A DNA stretch of 8,833 nucleotides from CAYJAD01 sp964372165 (GCA_964372165.1 CAYJPT010000098.1:1-8833); one strand, 5' to 3'; shown: positions 1 through 5,425, numbered from the stretch's first letter. Notes: generated from the sequence alone by a model not told the origin. Numbers and translations: made by a program.

Positions 1-49
1 GGCCTACAGCTTAGGAGGCTGTCGCTCTATCCAACTGAGCTACGAACGC
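1..49 (-). tRNA. tRNA-Arg (anticodon CCU), 3' part missing
   Basis: Read on the minus strand, the sequence starts with a 7-base acceptor strand (GCGTTCG, 49-43), then TA, then a D-arm closed by GCTC/GAGC. The anticodon stem ACAGC/GCTGT carries the loop CTCCTAA, which puts the anticodon CCT at 15-13. This decodes AGG as arginine. The window edge removes the T-arm and the 3' acceptor strand, so acceptor pairing cannot be checked. It lies 52 bp downstream of the TPR gene on the same strand. Confidence 0.93.
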
Positions 50-56
50 ATGAACT

Positions 57-84
57 AATATCTTATGAAAATGTTACTTTGCAA
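57..84 (-). promoter_or_regulatory. Possible tRNA-Arg promoter
   Basis: On the minus strand TTGCAA (84-79) is followed after 16 bases by GATATT (62-57). This would start transcription close to the tRNA 5' end near position 50. Both boxes match the sigma-70 consensus only partly, and the DNA is AT-rich enough for chance matches. No terminator is visible after the TPR gene, so read-through into the tRNA is the alternative. Confidence 0.3.
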
Positions 85-101
85 GTTAATAGCATTGCAT
101 A

Positions 102-848
102 CTAAAGTTTTAAATTAATTGTTATTTGACTATCAAGTTGCTCTTTTTTTTGTTGTAACCTTTCTTGTTCTATTCTGTCTTCACGCTCTTGTGGTGTTTC
201 ATTACTTAAAATACGTAGAAATTCAACATGTTTTAATGCTTTTGCGTGAATATTGTTTTCAGGAGCAATAATTTGGGCTGTGAGTAAGTGTTGCTCTGCA
301 TCATCATAATTACCCATTTCCATTAGTACACGTGCTGCATTAAAGTGCGCATGGTCGTCAGTTGGGGAAAGGGATAAGGTGCGTTTACAAAATGCCAATG
401 CTTCCTCTAAATGATTATTGCGGCGCAATTGCATACCAAAATCAGCAAACATATGTTTATGTTCTTGTGCTATACCTTCTTCAACTTCTGCTAGGTTTTT
501 TAAGCTTAGCATTGCTCCCTCTTGAGCATTTTTTCGGCGCATACGCAGCATGGCTTTTCTAAATTGCTCACGCATGGTATTTTCGACATTTTCTGGTTTA
601 AGAATATCTTCAAATGTCGTTTTTGCAGCAACGCCTTTTCGGGCAGAGGGGATCTGCTTCATGTTAGGTTCAAAAGTGAACATAGACCTGAAGCTTATAG
701 CATCAATAGTTCTTAATAAATCAACGGGATTAAAGGAACGATCAAGCTTTTGCACGCTAAATAGATTGTTTTTTGTCCAAACAAAGTAATATGTCTTAAA
801 TCCACTGGGGGTAGAGCGTGAATATACTCCAAGAAACTTTTTATCCAT
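102..848 (-). CDS. TPR-repeat protein of unknown function
   Basis: A 248-residue protein if translation starts at the ATG at 848-846, which has an AGGAG ribosome site seven bases upstream. An upstream in-frame ATG at 899 would add 17 residues but lacks such a site, so 848 is preferred. Residues 1-90 form an unrecognised N-terminal region (near the start, LGVYSRSTPSG then TYYFVW). Two tetratricopeptide-type helical repeats follow at about 130-163 (LEEALAFCKRTLSLSPTDD) and 164-197 (ALL/AEQHLL pattern with APENN at the end). The C-terminal 30 residues are charged and Gln/Glu/Lys-rich, a likely coiled coil. There is no signal peptide or membrane segment, so it is probably cytoplasmic. TPRs mediate protein-protein contacts, but no partner is indicated by the neighbours. 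The N-terminal part resembles conserved Desulfovibrio hypothetical proteins from memory only. Confidence 0.85.
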   Translation of the reverse strand: MDKKFLGVYSRSTPSGFKTYYFVWTKNNLFSVQKLDRSFNPVDLLRTIDAISFRSMFTFEPNMKQIPSARKGVAAKTTFEDILKPENVENTMREQFRKAMLRMRRKNAQEGAMLSLKNLAEVEEGIAQEHKHMFADFGMQLRRNNHLEEALAFCKRTLSLSPTDDHAHFNAARVLMEMGNYDDAEQHLLTAQIIAPENNIHAKALKHVEFLRILSNETPQEREDRIEQERLQQKKEQLDSQITINLKL

Positions 849-921
849 GTGTGAACTCCTAAAACCCACCAGCAAAATGCAAATAGCATAATCACTCAAT
901 TAGTAAAACAACTTCAACGAA

Positions 922-950
922 ACTATAATTATCTTCATGGATAGCGTCAA
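922..950 (-). promoter_or_regulatory. Sigma-70-type promoter of the TPR gene
   Basis: On the minus strand TTGACG (950-945) and TATAGT (927-922) are separated by exactly 17 bases, each one mismatch from consensus. Transcription would start near 915, giving a leader of about 67 bases before the ATG at 848. It is one of the best promoter matches in the window. Confidence 0.7.
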
Positions 951-1148
951 GTGTCTTTTTTGTAATGACAGTCAATGCCTTGACTTTAATGAAGTTTTTT
1001 GTGAAGGAAATAGAGTGAATCTACTTACGATTTTTTGTGTGGCTATTTTTAGAAAATAACTGTTACGGATTTTTTCTAATCGGTGGACACTGAAAAACAT
1101 ATTAATATTTTAAAATAAAATGGGGTTTAAGTGGAAATATACAAGTAA

Positions 1149-1256
1149 AATAAGCCAGAACTTGCTTCTGGCGTCTCCGAAGGGTTATTTGGAGGTAATA
1201 TTTATGCCAAAGCAAGCCGCAAGGCAATGCGTGGTGCCTTTATGAAAAGCGCATGA
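1149..1256 (+). pseudogene. Possible C-terminal remnant of a lost gene
   Basis: After an in-frame TAA at 1146-1148, an open stretch of 35 codons runs to a TGA at 1254-1256. It encodes a peptide ending in IYAKASRKAMRGAFMKSA, preceded by a Gly-rich GLFGG. The composition is about half G+C, against AT-rich flanks, and an intrinsic terminator overlaps its end. This looks like the tail of a plus-strand gene whose body has been lost, since no start codon or upstream coding frame exists. I do not recognise the family. In another frame a GGAGG (1191-1195) precedes an ATG at 1204 and a 13-codon peptide ending at 1245. That reading is an alternative: a tiny translated leader instead of a relic. Confidence 0.3.
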
Positions 1257-1269
1257 AAATGCGTTTTTT
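1245..1269 (+). terminator. Intrinsic terminator with no intact gene before it
   Basis: CGCAT (1250-1254) and ATGCG (1259-1263) pair around a GAAA tetraloop. The stem can be extended by an A-tract pairing with Ts, and a six-T run follows at 1264-1269. On the minus strand the same hairpin is followed by CTTTT, so it may also stop transcripts coming from the UDP-xylose synthase gene. Confidence 0.7.
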
Positions 1270-1355
1270 AGCATCGACAAATTATCTACCCGTGTTTTCA
1301 ACTTGAGCGCAAATCGATCAATTATACATATTAGTTTGAATTTGATTTAAACGTA

Positions 1356-1400
1356 TTAAGTTTTTGTGGTATGCACTTTGGCTATACCACAAAAACTTAA
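1356..1400. repeat. 45-bp palindrome, 17-bp perfect arms
   Basis: The arms TTAAGTTTTTGTGGTAT (1356-1372) and its exact reverse complement (1384-1400) surround an 11-base loop. Because the T-run lies inside the 5' arm and the A-run inside the 3' arm, neither strand shows the usual stem followed by a U-tract, so this is not a textbook terminator. It lies 55 bp beyond the end of the UDP-xylose synthase gene and may still block or stabilise the 3' end of that transcript, or be a protein-binding site. Confidence 0.85.
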
Positions 1401-1417
1401 ATTTTAATTATTTTATA

Positions 1418-1440
1418 CTCAAAACTACCAATGTTTTGAG
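1418..1440 (-). terminator. Weak hairpin after the UDP-xylose synthase gene
   Basis: CTCAAAAC and GTTTTGAG form a perfect 8-bp stem with a 7-base loop, starting 15 bases after the stop codon. On the minus strand it is followed by TATAAAATAATT, not by a clean T-run, so termination would be inefficient. It may act together with the 45-bp palindrome just beyond it. Confidence 0.35.
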
Positions 1441-1455
1441 ATTGAAAATTTTATT

Positions 1456-2406
1456 TTAACTTTTTACAAGAAATTTTTCAAAATAAGCAATAGTGTGCTT
1501 TAATCCTTCTTGCAGAGGAACTTTTGGTTCCCAATCAAGTTTTTCTTTAGCTATACTAATATCTGGACGGCGTTGCTTTGGATCGTCAGCAGGTAATGGT
1601 ACATTAATGATTTTTGATTTGCTATTGGTCATTTCAACTACTTGGGTTGCCAATTCACCTATGGTAAATTCGCCTGGATTACCCATATTCATAGGACCGA
1701 CAAAGTCCGCTGGTGAGGCCATAAAGCGTACCATGAGTTCTATCAAGTCATCAATATAGCAGAAAGAGCGTGTTTGGCTACCATCGCCGTAGATAGTAAT
1801 GTCATTACCCTGTAATGCTTGCATAATAAAGTTTGATACAACACGTCCGTCATTTGGGTGCATACGTGGTCCGTAGGTATTAAATAGTCTACCTACTTTT
1901 ATCGGTAAATTATGTTGGCGATAGTATGCAAAGAATAATGATTCTGCACAGCGCTTACCTTCATCGTAGCAAGAGCGTGTTCCTATTGGGTTTACATTGC
2001 CCCAGTATTCTTCAGTTTGTGGGTGCACATTAGGATCGCCATACACTTCTGAGGTGGAGGCTTGAAAAATACGAGCTTGTAAGCGTTTAGCTAGGCCTAA
2101 AGTATTAATCGCACCATGCACACAAGTTTTTATAGTTTGAACTGGATCATGTTGATAGTGTATGGGAGAAGCTGGGCAAGCAAGATTGTATATTTCGTCA
2201 ACTTCAACATATAGTGGGAAAGTTATGTCATGTCGTATGAGCTCAAAGTTTTTGTTGTCAATTAAATGTTCTACATTTTGGCGTGCGCTTGTAAAGAAGT
2301 TATCAACACTTATGACTTCATGTCCTTCTTTTAATAAACGCTCGCAAAGATGTGACCCAACAAAACCTGCTCCTCCAGTCACAAGAATGCGTTTGTGTAG
2401 ATGCAT
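1456..2406 (-). CDS. uxs: UDP-glucuronate decarboxylase (UDP-xylose synthase)
   Basis: This 316-residue extended short-chain dehydrogenase/reductase has the usual length for bacterial UXS. It converts UDP-glucuronate to UDP-xylose and CO2 using tightly bound NAD, in the cytoplasm. The Rossmann motif GGAGFVG is at 11-17. The catalytic triplet T118-S119-E120 (ASTSEVYGDP), Y147 and K151 (YDEGK) and R213 (SQTRSFCYIDD) match those known in UXS and in the ArnA decarboxylase domain. The block NLACPASPIHYQ (74-85) is typical of UXS and separates it from 4-epimerases. An AAAGGAG ribosome site sits five bases before the ATG. No glycosyltransferase or UDP-glucose dehydrogenase gene lies nearby, so its glycan (LPS or exopolysaccharide) cannot be named. 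Its leader contains hairpins. Confidence 0.93.
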   Translation of the reverse strand: MHLHKRILVTGGAGFVGSHLCERLLKEGHEVISVDNFFTSARQNVEHLIDNKNFELIRHDITFPLYVEVDEIYNLACPASPIHYQHDPVQTIKTCVHGAINTLGLAKRLQARIFQASTSEVYGDPNVHPQTEEYWGNVNPIGTRSCYDEGKRCAESLFFAYYRQHNLPIKVGRLFNTYGPRMHPNDGRVVSNFIMQALQGNDITIYGDGSQTRSFCYIDDLIELMVRFMASPADFVGPMNMGNPGEFTIGELATQVVEMTNSKSKIINVPLPADDPKQRRPDISIAKEKLDWEPKVPLQEGLKHTIAYFEKFLVKS

Positions 2407-2433
2407 GTCTTCTCCTTTAGATAGTTATACAAA

Positions 2434-2469
2434 AATGAGCACTTTATTTACATATTTGATGTGCTCATT
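2434..2469 (-). terminator. Terminator-like hairpin in the uxs leader
   Basis: AATGAGCAC and GTGCTCATT form a perfect 9-bp stem with an 18-base loop, and on the minus strand the stem runs into a TTTTT stretch. It lies about 28 bases before the uxs start codon. It could end aminotransferase transcripts, attenuate uxs expression, or be a 9-bp dyad operator. Confidence 0.45.
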
Positions 2470-2570
2470 CAATATGAAAGTTTTAAAAAGTACACATAAT
2501 GTGTCTTTAAAAAATCACAATTAATGCTGCACCAAGGGCAACGACAAATTATTATTGTTTAGTCGACCAT

Positions 2571-2598
2571 TTTTTAGTTTATCTGTGTAAAAAGTCAA
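2571..2598 (-). promoter_or_regulatory. Candidate promoter for the UDP-xylose synthase gene
   Basis: On the minus strand TTGACT (2598-2593) is followed after 16 bases by TAAAAA (2576-2571). The -35 box is good and the -10 box is mediocre. Confidence 0.4.
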
Positions 2599-2673
2599 GT
2601 TTTTTATGTACTATTTACGGCTAAATTTATCTTCTTTGTATTATCCAAGTATGATTTTGTTAAGTAAACTATA

Positions 2674-3858
2674 TTATTGCGTTATAGCTTTGCTAAAAGC
2701 TTTACTGGAATTTAAAATAACTTGCTCATCTACACAAAAAGCTAAACGGAAGTGCCCTGGGCAGCCAAAGCCTGTACCTGGCACAGCTAAAACCTTGTGT
2801 GTTAGTAAAGTATCTACAAAGCTGACATCATTGCCACCCGGTGCTTTGGGGAAGAAGTAAAATGCGCCTCTTGGTAGTTGAAATTCATACCCGGCATCTG
2901 TTAGCACTTTTGCCATAGCATCTCGCCTTTTGGCATAAATAGTTACATCAACTTGAGAACCAAGTGCTGCATTCATAAGGTGCTGTCCCACTACCGGTGG
3001 GTTTACGTAACCTAATATTCTATTAGTTAGTAAAAGTGCACCCACAAGTGTTGTTACATCATCTAGTAAGGGTGAAACAATAACATAGCCTAATCGTTCG
3101 CCTGGTAAAGAAAGATTTTTGGAAAAAGAACTTACTACAACAGCATATTTATAAAGAGGTAATACAGATGGAATTTCTACATTATCAAAAGCTAAAAAAC
3201 GGTAGGGTTCATCCGAAACTAGCCATATAGGCTTGGAATATTTTTTTGAGCAGCGTTCAAGCACATCAATAATGCCTTTAATTTCTGCCTCAGTATAAAC
3301 TACGCCAGTTGGATTATTGGGAGAGTTTATTATTAAAACACGTGTTTTTTCGGTAATTGCTGCCTCAAGCGCTTCAAGGTTTGGGGTAAATGTACCGGCA
3401 TTAGTTGGAACAGTGCCAAATGTAGCATTGTGGTTTTCAGCATAAAAGCCATATTCAACAAAGTACGGGGCAAAGGCAAGCACTTCCTCTCCCATGTCTA
3501 AAACAGCACGGAAGAAAGCATTGATTGCACCTGCAGCTCCGCAACTTAATACAACGTGATCGGCACTTAATTTTATATTTTGCTCATTGCTAAGATGTAC
3601 AGCCAATTTCTCTCTAGCCCATGGGTAGCCACCATTTGACATATACCCAAAGGAGAAAGGCTCATGTGCATGCTCACTAAGATCGCGTAGACCAGAAATC
3701 ACTGCTGCAGGTGGAGGCAAATCAGGATTTCCAAGGCTGAAATCATAAACATTTTCAGCTCCGTATTGAGCTTTTAACTGTGCACCTGCTTCAAACATAC
3801 GTCGTATCCATGAAGCATTCTCCATATATCCAGCGACACGCTTTGAAAGTAAAGCCAT
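2674..3858 (-). CDS. PLP-dependent class I/II aminotransferase (aspartate aminotransferase-like)
   Basis: A 394-residue fold-type I aminotransferase, full length for the family, with an AAGGAG ribosome site six bases before the ATG. The PLP Schiff-base lysine is K247 in SSFSKNLSLPGERLGY, with R255 of the same motif contacting the cofactor phosphate in relatives. NNPTG is at 181-185, SDEPYR at 215-220 (D216 should pair with the pyridine nitrogen), and R371 in HFRLAF is the expected substrate carboxylate-binding arginine. The enzyme moves amino groups between an amino acid and a 2-oxo acid in the cytoplasm. Substrate choice (aspartate, alanine or aromatic) cannot be read from motifs. The sequence closely recalls a conserved aminotransferase of the Desulfovibrio group. 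A promoter and a 19-bp palindrome upstream suggest control by a dimeric regulator. Confidence 0.92.
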   Translation of the reverse strand: MALLSKRVAGYMENASWIRRMFEAGAQLKAQYGAENVYDFSLGNPDLPPPAAVISGLRDLSEHAHEPFSFGYMSNGGYPWAREKLAVHLSNEQNIKLSADHVVLSCGAAGAINAFFRAVLDMGEEVLAFAPYFVEYGFYAENHNATFGTVPTNAGTFTPNLEALEAAITEKTRVLIINSPNNPTGVVYTEAEIKGIIDVLERCSKKYSKPIWLVSDEPYRFLAFDNVEIPSVLPLYKYAVVVSSFSKNLSLPGERLGYVIVSPLLDDVTTLVGALLLTNRILGYVNPPVVGQHLMNAALGSQVDVTIYAKRRDAMAKVLTDAGYEFQLPRGAFYFFPKAPGGNDVSFVDTLLTHKVLAVPGTGFGCPGHFRLAFCVDEQVILNSSKAFSKAITQ

Positions 3859-3902
3859 TGTGAACTCCTTAAATGTGCAATTCTTGTGTAAATATCTAGC
3901 GC

Positions 3903-3934
3903 AGTATAATGCGTCTTTTACAATATAAAGTCAA
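3903..3934 (-). promoter_or_regulatory. Candidate promoter for the aminotransferase gene
   Basis: On the minus strand TTGACT (3934-3929) is followed by CATTAT (3911-3906) at the ideal 17-base spacing. A better -10 box, TATACT (3908-3903), lies at 20 bases. Such an imperfect layout often goes with activator dependence. Transcription would start near 3896-3899. Confidence 0.5.
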
Positions 3935-3947
3935 CTATGAGATGTAA

Positions 3948-3966
3948 TTTTGCAATAATTGCAAAA
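3948..3966. promoter_or_regulatory. 19-bp perfect palindrome, candidate operator
   Basis: TTTTGCAAT-A-ATTGCAAAA is perfectly symmetric with 9-bp half-sites. Its centre (3957) is about 60 bases upstream of the predicted aminotransferase start, just beyond the -35 box. That position and the T-N11-A core fit recognition sites of LysR-type regulators, though any dimeric activator is possible. The regulator is not in this window. Confidence 0.55.
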
Positions 3967-4035
3967 ATACAATAGCTATGCATCGCGTCATGATTTCACA
4001 TTTTTATTTTACTAAGCTGGTATGAAAATAATATT

Positions 4036-4174
4036 AGGGAAACGCTGATTAAATCAGCAAGTCAAAAAACATATTGTGTGTTTCGCCTGCTGCTCAACCG
4101 GCTAAAGCCGCAATAAGAGCAAAAAAAAACACGCTTTTTTGCGTCCCGCAGGGCAAATGAAGGCAGTGTGCCTT
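4036..4174. repeat. Cluster of five inverted repeats, possible mobile-element remnant
   Basis: In order: GCTGATTAAATCAGC (4044-4058); a stem with GCTC/GAGC outside (4092-4120) and CGGCTAAAGCCG inside (4099-4110); ACGC-T6-GCGT (4131-4144); CCCGCAGGG (4145-4153); and AAGGCAGTGTGCCTT (4160-4174). A nine-A run at 4121-4129 means that on the minus strand the ACGC/GCGT hairpin is followed by G and T9, a terminator-like end. The left boundary TTAGGGAAACGCTGATT recalls insertion-sequence ends, from memory only, and no matching right-hand inverted repeat was found. It may be a miniature element, an IS relic, an sRNA gene or a repeated extragenic element. Confidence 0.45.
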
Positions 4175-4197
4175 AATTATATGCGCTACAAATGCTG

Positions 4198-4226
4198 TTG
4201 CTATTAACAATAATATAGTTTATTTT
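4198..4226 (+). promoter_or_regulatory. Candidate promoter of the lipoprotein-pgpA pair
   Basis: TTGCTA (4198-4203) and TATTTT (4221-4226) are separated by 17 bases. Transcription would start about 30 bases before the lipoprotein ATG at 4262. An 8-bp inverted repeat (4217-4224 with 4238-4245) overlaps the -10 box. Confidence 0.45.
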
Positions 4227-4261
4227 ATCTGTTCTTTAATAAACTTTCTGTGGAGGATACC

Positions 4262-4660
4262 ATGCGCTTTTTATTAATTTGTTTATTGGGTGTATGTTTT
4301 TTGGGTGGGTGTGGAACTAAACAAAATTCAGCTGATACCTTAGATGTGACTGCTGATATTGGTGAAAGGCATCGCTGCTCGCGTATTTCACCAGAAATTG
4401 AAATTGATAATTATCCATCAGATACAGTTACCTTTGATGTGAGTTTGCAAGATAGAGCAGATTTAAGCCGTATTCATGGTGGTGGTATGTGGAAAAATGA
4501 CGATACTGGCATCATTCCACAAGGTGCCTTAACAAGACATTATATTGGTGCTTGTCCTCCTGATGACGATTCTGAACGCTCTTATCAATTTGTAGTAAAA
4601 GCTCTTGATGAAGATGGCCTTGTATTGGGGCAGGGTAGATATATTTTTGAGCAAGATTAG
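4262..4660 (+). CDS. Small lipoprotein with PEBP (YbhB/YbcL)-like domain
   Basis: A 132-residue protein. The ATG at 4262 is chosen because GGAGG (4252-4256) lies five bases upstream; a GTG at 4250 would put that site inside the gene. Residues 1-16 form a lipoprotein signal peptide ending in the lipobox LGGC, with C17 as the lipidation site. The mature part resembles the phosphatidylethanolamine-binding-protein fold in its order of features: a CSRISPEIEIDNYP segment (about 38-51), TFDVSLQDRADL, and near the end YIGACPPDDDSERSYQFVV followed by KALDEDG. The match to YxGPxPP and the YxF strand is suggestive. At 132 residues it is shorter than typical YbhB proteins. The usual Asp-Pro and His-Trp ligand-site motifs are not evident, so ligand binding may be lost. 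It is probably cotranscribed with pgpA 50 bp downstream and lipidated by Lgt encoded in this window. Confidence 0.8.
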   Translation: MRFLLICLLGVCFLGGCGTKQNSADTLDVTADIGERHRCSRISPEIEIDNYPSDTVTFDVSLQDRADLSRIHGGGMWKNDDTGIIPQGALTRHYIGACPPDDDSERSYQFVVKALDEDGLVLGQGRYIFEQD

Positions 4661-4710
4661 TATAAATCGAAGTCTATATTATTGTTAAAATAAGCTATTT
4701 GGTTTAAGCT

Positions 4711-5199
4711 ATGCATAATAAATTGTTCTGGGGATATAATAGGCTTGATGCCTTGTGTCTATTTTTCTGTCGTGCTGGTGTTACAGGCCTAGCCCCTTTT
4801 GCCCCTGGAACTTGGGGCACACTTTTAGCAACTTGCTTTGCGCCTATGTGGTTTATTCCACTGCCAATCACTGGGCGAATATTAGTTTTGTGTGCATTAT
4901 TCTTTTTGGGAGCAATCGCAGCTGGGCATGCTGAAAAGCTGCTTGGCTGTAAAGATGCATCACAAATTGTTATTGATGAAGTTGTCGGAGTGTGGCTTGT
5001 ATTTTTACCCTTCTATAAGGTAAGTTTAACCATGCTTATAGCTGGATTTTTGCTTTTCCGTATTTTTGATATTTTGAAACCGTGGCCCATATGCACAGCA
5101 GAGCATTGCATGCGTGATGGCTATGGCATCATGATTGATGATGTTGTGGCCGGTATCATGGCTATGCTTTGCCTTAGCATACTGTGTTGGTTGTTTTGA
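4711..5199 (+). CDS. pgpA: Phosphatidylglycerophosphatase A
   Basis: A 162-residue inner-membrane protein matching PgpA in length. It removes the phosphate from phosphatidylglycerol phosphate to give phosphatidylglycerol, the anionic lipid that Lgt uses as diacylglyceryl donor. Family motifs are APGTWGTL (31-38), KDASQIVIDEVVGVWL (81-96, with D82, D89 and E90), FRIFDILKPWP (116-126) and IMIDDVVAG (140-148). Hydrophobic segments lie at about 36-50, 55-75, 92-116 and 141-161. An in-frame stop lies two codons upstream of the ATG at 4711, so the start cannot move up. No Shine-Dalgarno sequence is visible before it, only TTAAGCT, so translation may depend on the upstream lipoprotein gene. It converges on infA, with seven bases between the stop codons. 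Confidence 0.93.
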   Translation: MHNKLFWGYNRLDALCLFFCRAGVTGLAPFAPGTWGTLLATCFAPMWFIPLPITGRILVLCALFFLGAIAAGHAEKLLGCKDASQIVIDEVVGVWLVFLPFYKVSLTMLIAGFLLFRIFDILKPWPICTAEHCMRDGYGIMIDDVVAGIMAMLCLSILCWLF

Positions 5200-5206
5200 T
5201 TTTTTT

Positions 5207-5425
5207 CTATTTCATGCGGTATGTAATACGCCCACGGGTTAAATCATATGGTGAAAGCTCAACTTTCACTTTATCACCCGGTAAAATTCTAATATAAAAT
5301 TTACGCATTTTGCCGGAAATATGAGCTAAAACTTGATGGCCATTTTCTAATTCTACCCGAAACATTGCGTTAGGTAGAGCTTCTTGTACCACGCCGTCTA
5401 CTTCAATAGCACCTTCTTTTGCCAT
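5207..5425 (-). CDS. infA: Translation initiation factor IF-1
   Basis: A 72-residue S1/OB-fold protein, the standard IF-1 length, which binds the ribosomal A site during initiation together with IF-2 and IF-3. The diagnostic motifs are present: MAKEGAIEVDGVV at the start, NAMFRVELENGHQVLAHISGK in the middle, and KMRKFYIRILPGDKVKVELS then PYDLTRGRITYR at the end. AGGAG lies five bases before the ATG. It stands alone on the minus strand behind a long AT-rich region and converges with pgpA. No hairpin terminator is seen between the two genes, so their transcripts probably overlap at the 3' ends. Confidence 0.97.
   Translation of the reverse strand: MAKEGAIEVDGVVQEALPNAMFRVELENGHQVLAHISGKMRKFYIRILPGDKVKVELSPYDLTRGRITYRMK

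Larger units (their letters stand above)
849..1455. other. Gene-free stretch with promoter, hairpins and a coding remnant
   Basis: About 600 bases without an intact gene. From left to right it holds the TPR gene promoter (922-950), a weak plus-strand promoter candidate (TGGACA 1084-1089, 16-base spacer, TATTTT 1106-1111), and a 7-bp hairpin GCCAGAA/TTCTGGC (1154-1172). A coding-like scrap of about 48 % G+C by hand count (1149-1256) comes next, then an intrinsic terminator (1245-1269), a 45-bp palindrome (1356-1400) and an 8-bp hairpin behind the UDP-xylose synthase gene (1418-1440). The remaining sequence is AT-rich and shows no further structure. Confidence 0.6.
2407..2673 (-). promoter_or_regulatory. 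Leader region of the UDP-xylose synthase gene with hairpins
   Basis: Between the aminotransferase stop and the uxs start lie 267 bases. A minus-strand promoter candidate starts transcription near 2564, leaving a leader of about 158 bases. The leader contains an imperfect stem built from CGAC/GTCG around 2540-2566, a 13-bp palindrome ACACATAATGTGT (2492-2504) and a 9-bp stem with a T-run (2434-2469). No known riboswitch consensus was recognised. No clear terminator follows the aminotransferase stop, so read-through from that gene is also possible. Confidence 0.4.
3859..4261. other. Divergent intergenic region with an inverted-repeat cluster
   Basis: About 400 bases lie between the divergent aminotransferase and lipoprotein genes. 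The left third carries the aminotransferase promoter and its palindrome. The middle (4036-4174) is a cluster of five inverted repeats in sequence richer in G+C than its surroundings. The right end holds the lipoprotein promoter and an 8-bp inverted repeat AGTTTATT/AATAAACT (4217-4245) overlapping its -10 box. No open reading frame in it has a plausible start and ribosome site. Confidence 0.6.

Noticed and set aside
849..899. A 17-residue N-terminal extension of the TPR protein starting at 899.
   Set aside because: The ATG at 848 has a well-placed AGGAG, whereas 899 has none and the extra residues are hydrophobic and unlike the rest.
938..1060. A 40-codon plus-strand frame rich in cysteine (KCLFCNDSQC...) that looks like a small zinc-binding protein.
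   Set aside because: No Shine-Dalgarno sequence precedes its ATG. It overlaps the strong minus-strand promoter of the TPR gene, and nothing supports its expression.
1100..1270. Known riboswitch or housekeeping RNA (c-di-GMP, cobalamin, SRP RNA, 6S, tmRNA) at the hairpin-rich segment.
   Set aside because: None of the conserved core sequences of these RNAs could be recognised.
4250..4261. GTG start at 4250 for the PEBP-like lipoprotein.
   Set aside because: It would bury the GGAGG site that is correctly spaced for the ATG at 4262, and the signal peptide reads better from the latter.
4681..4710. Direct repeat AAGCTAT (twice) before pgpA as a regulatory site.
   Set aside because: Seven bases repeated once in AT-rich DNA is not significant, and it does not coincide with promoter boxes.
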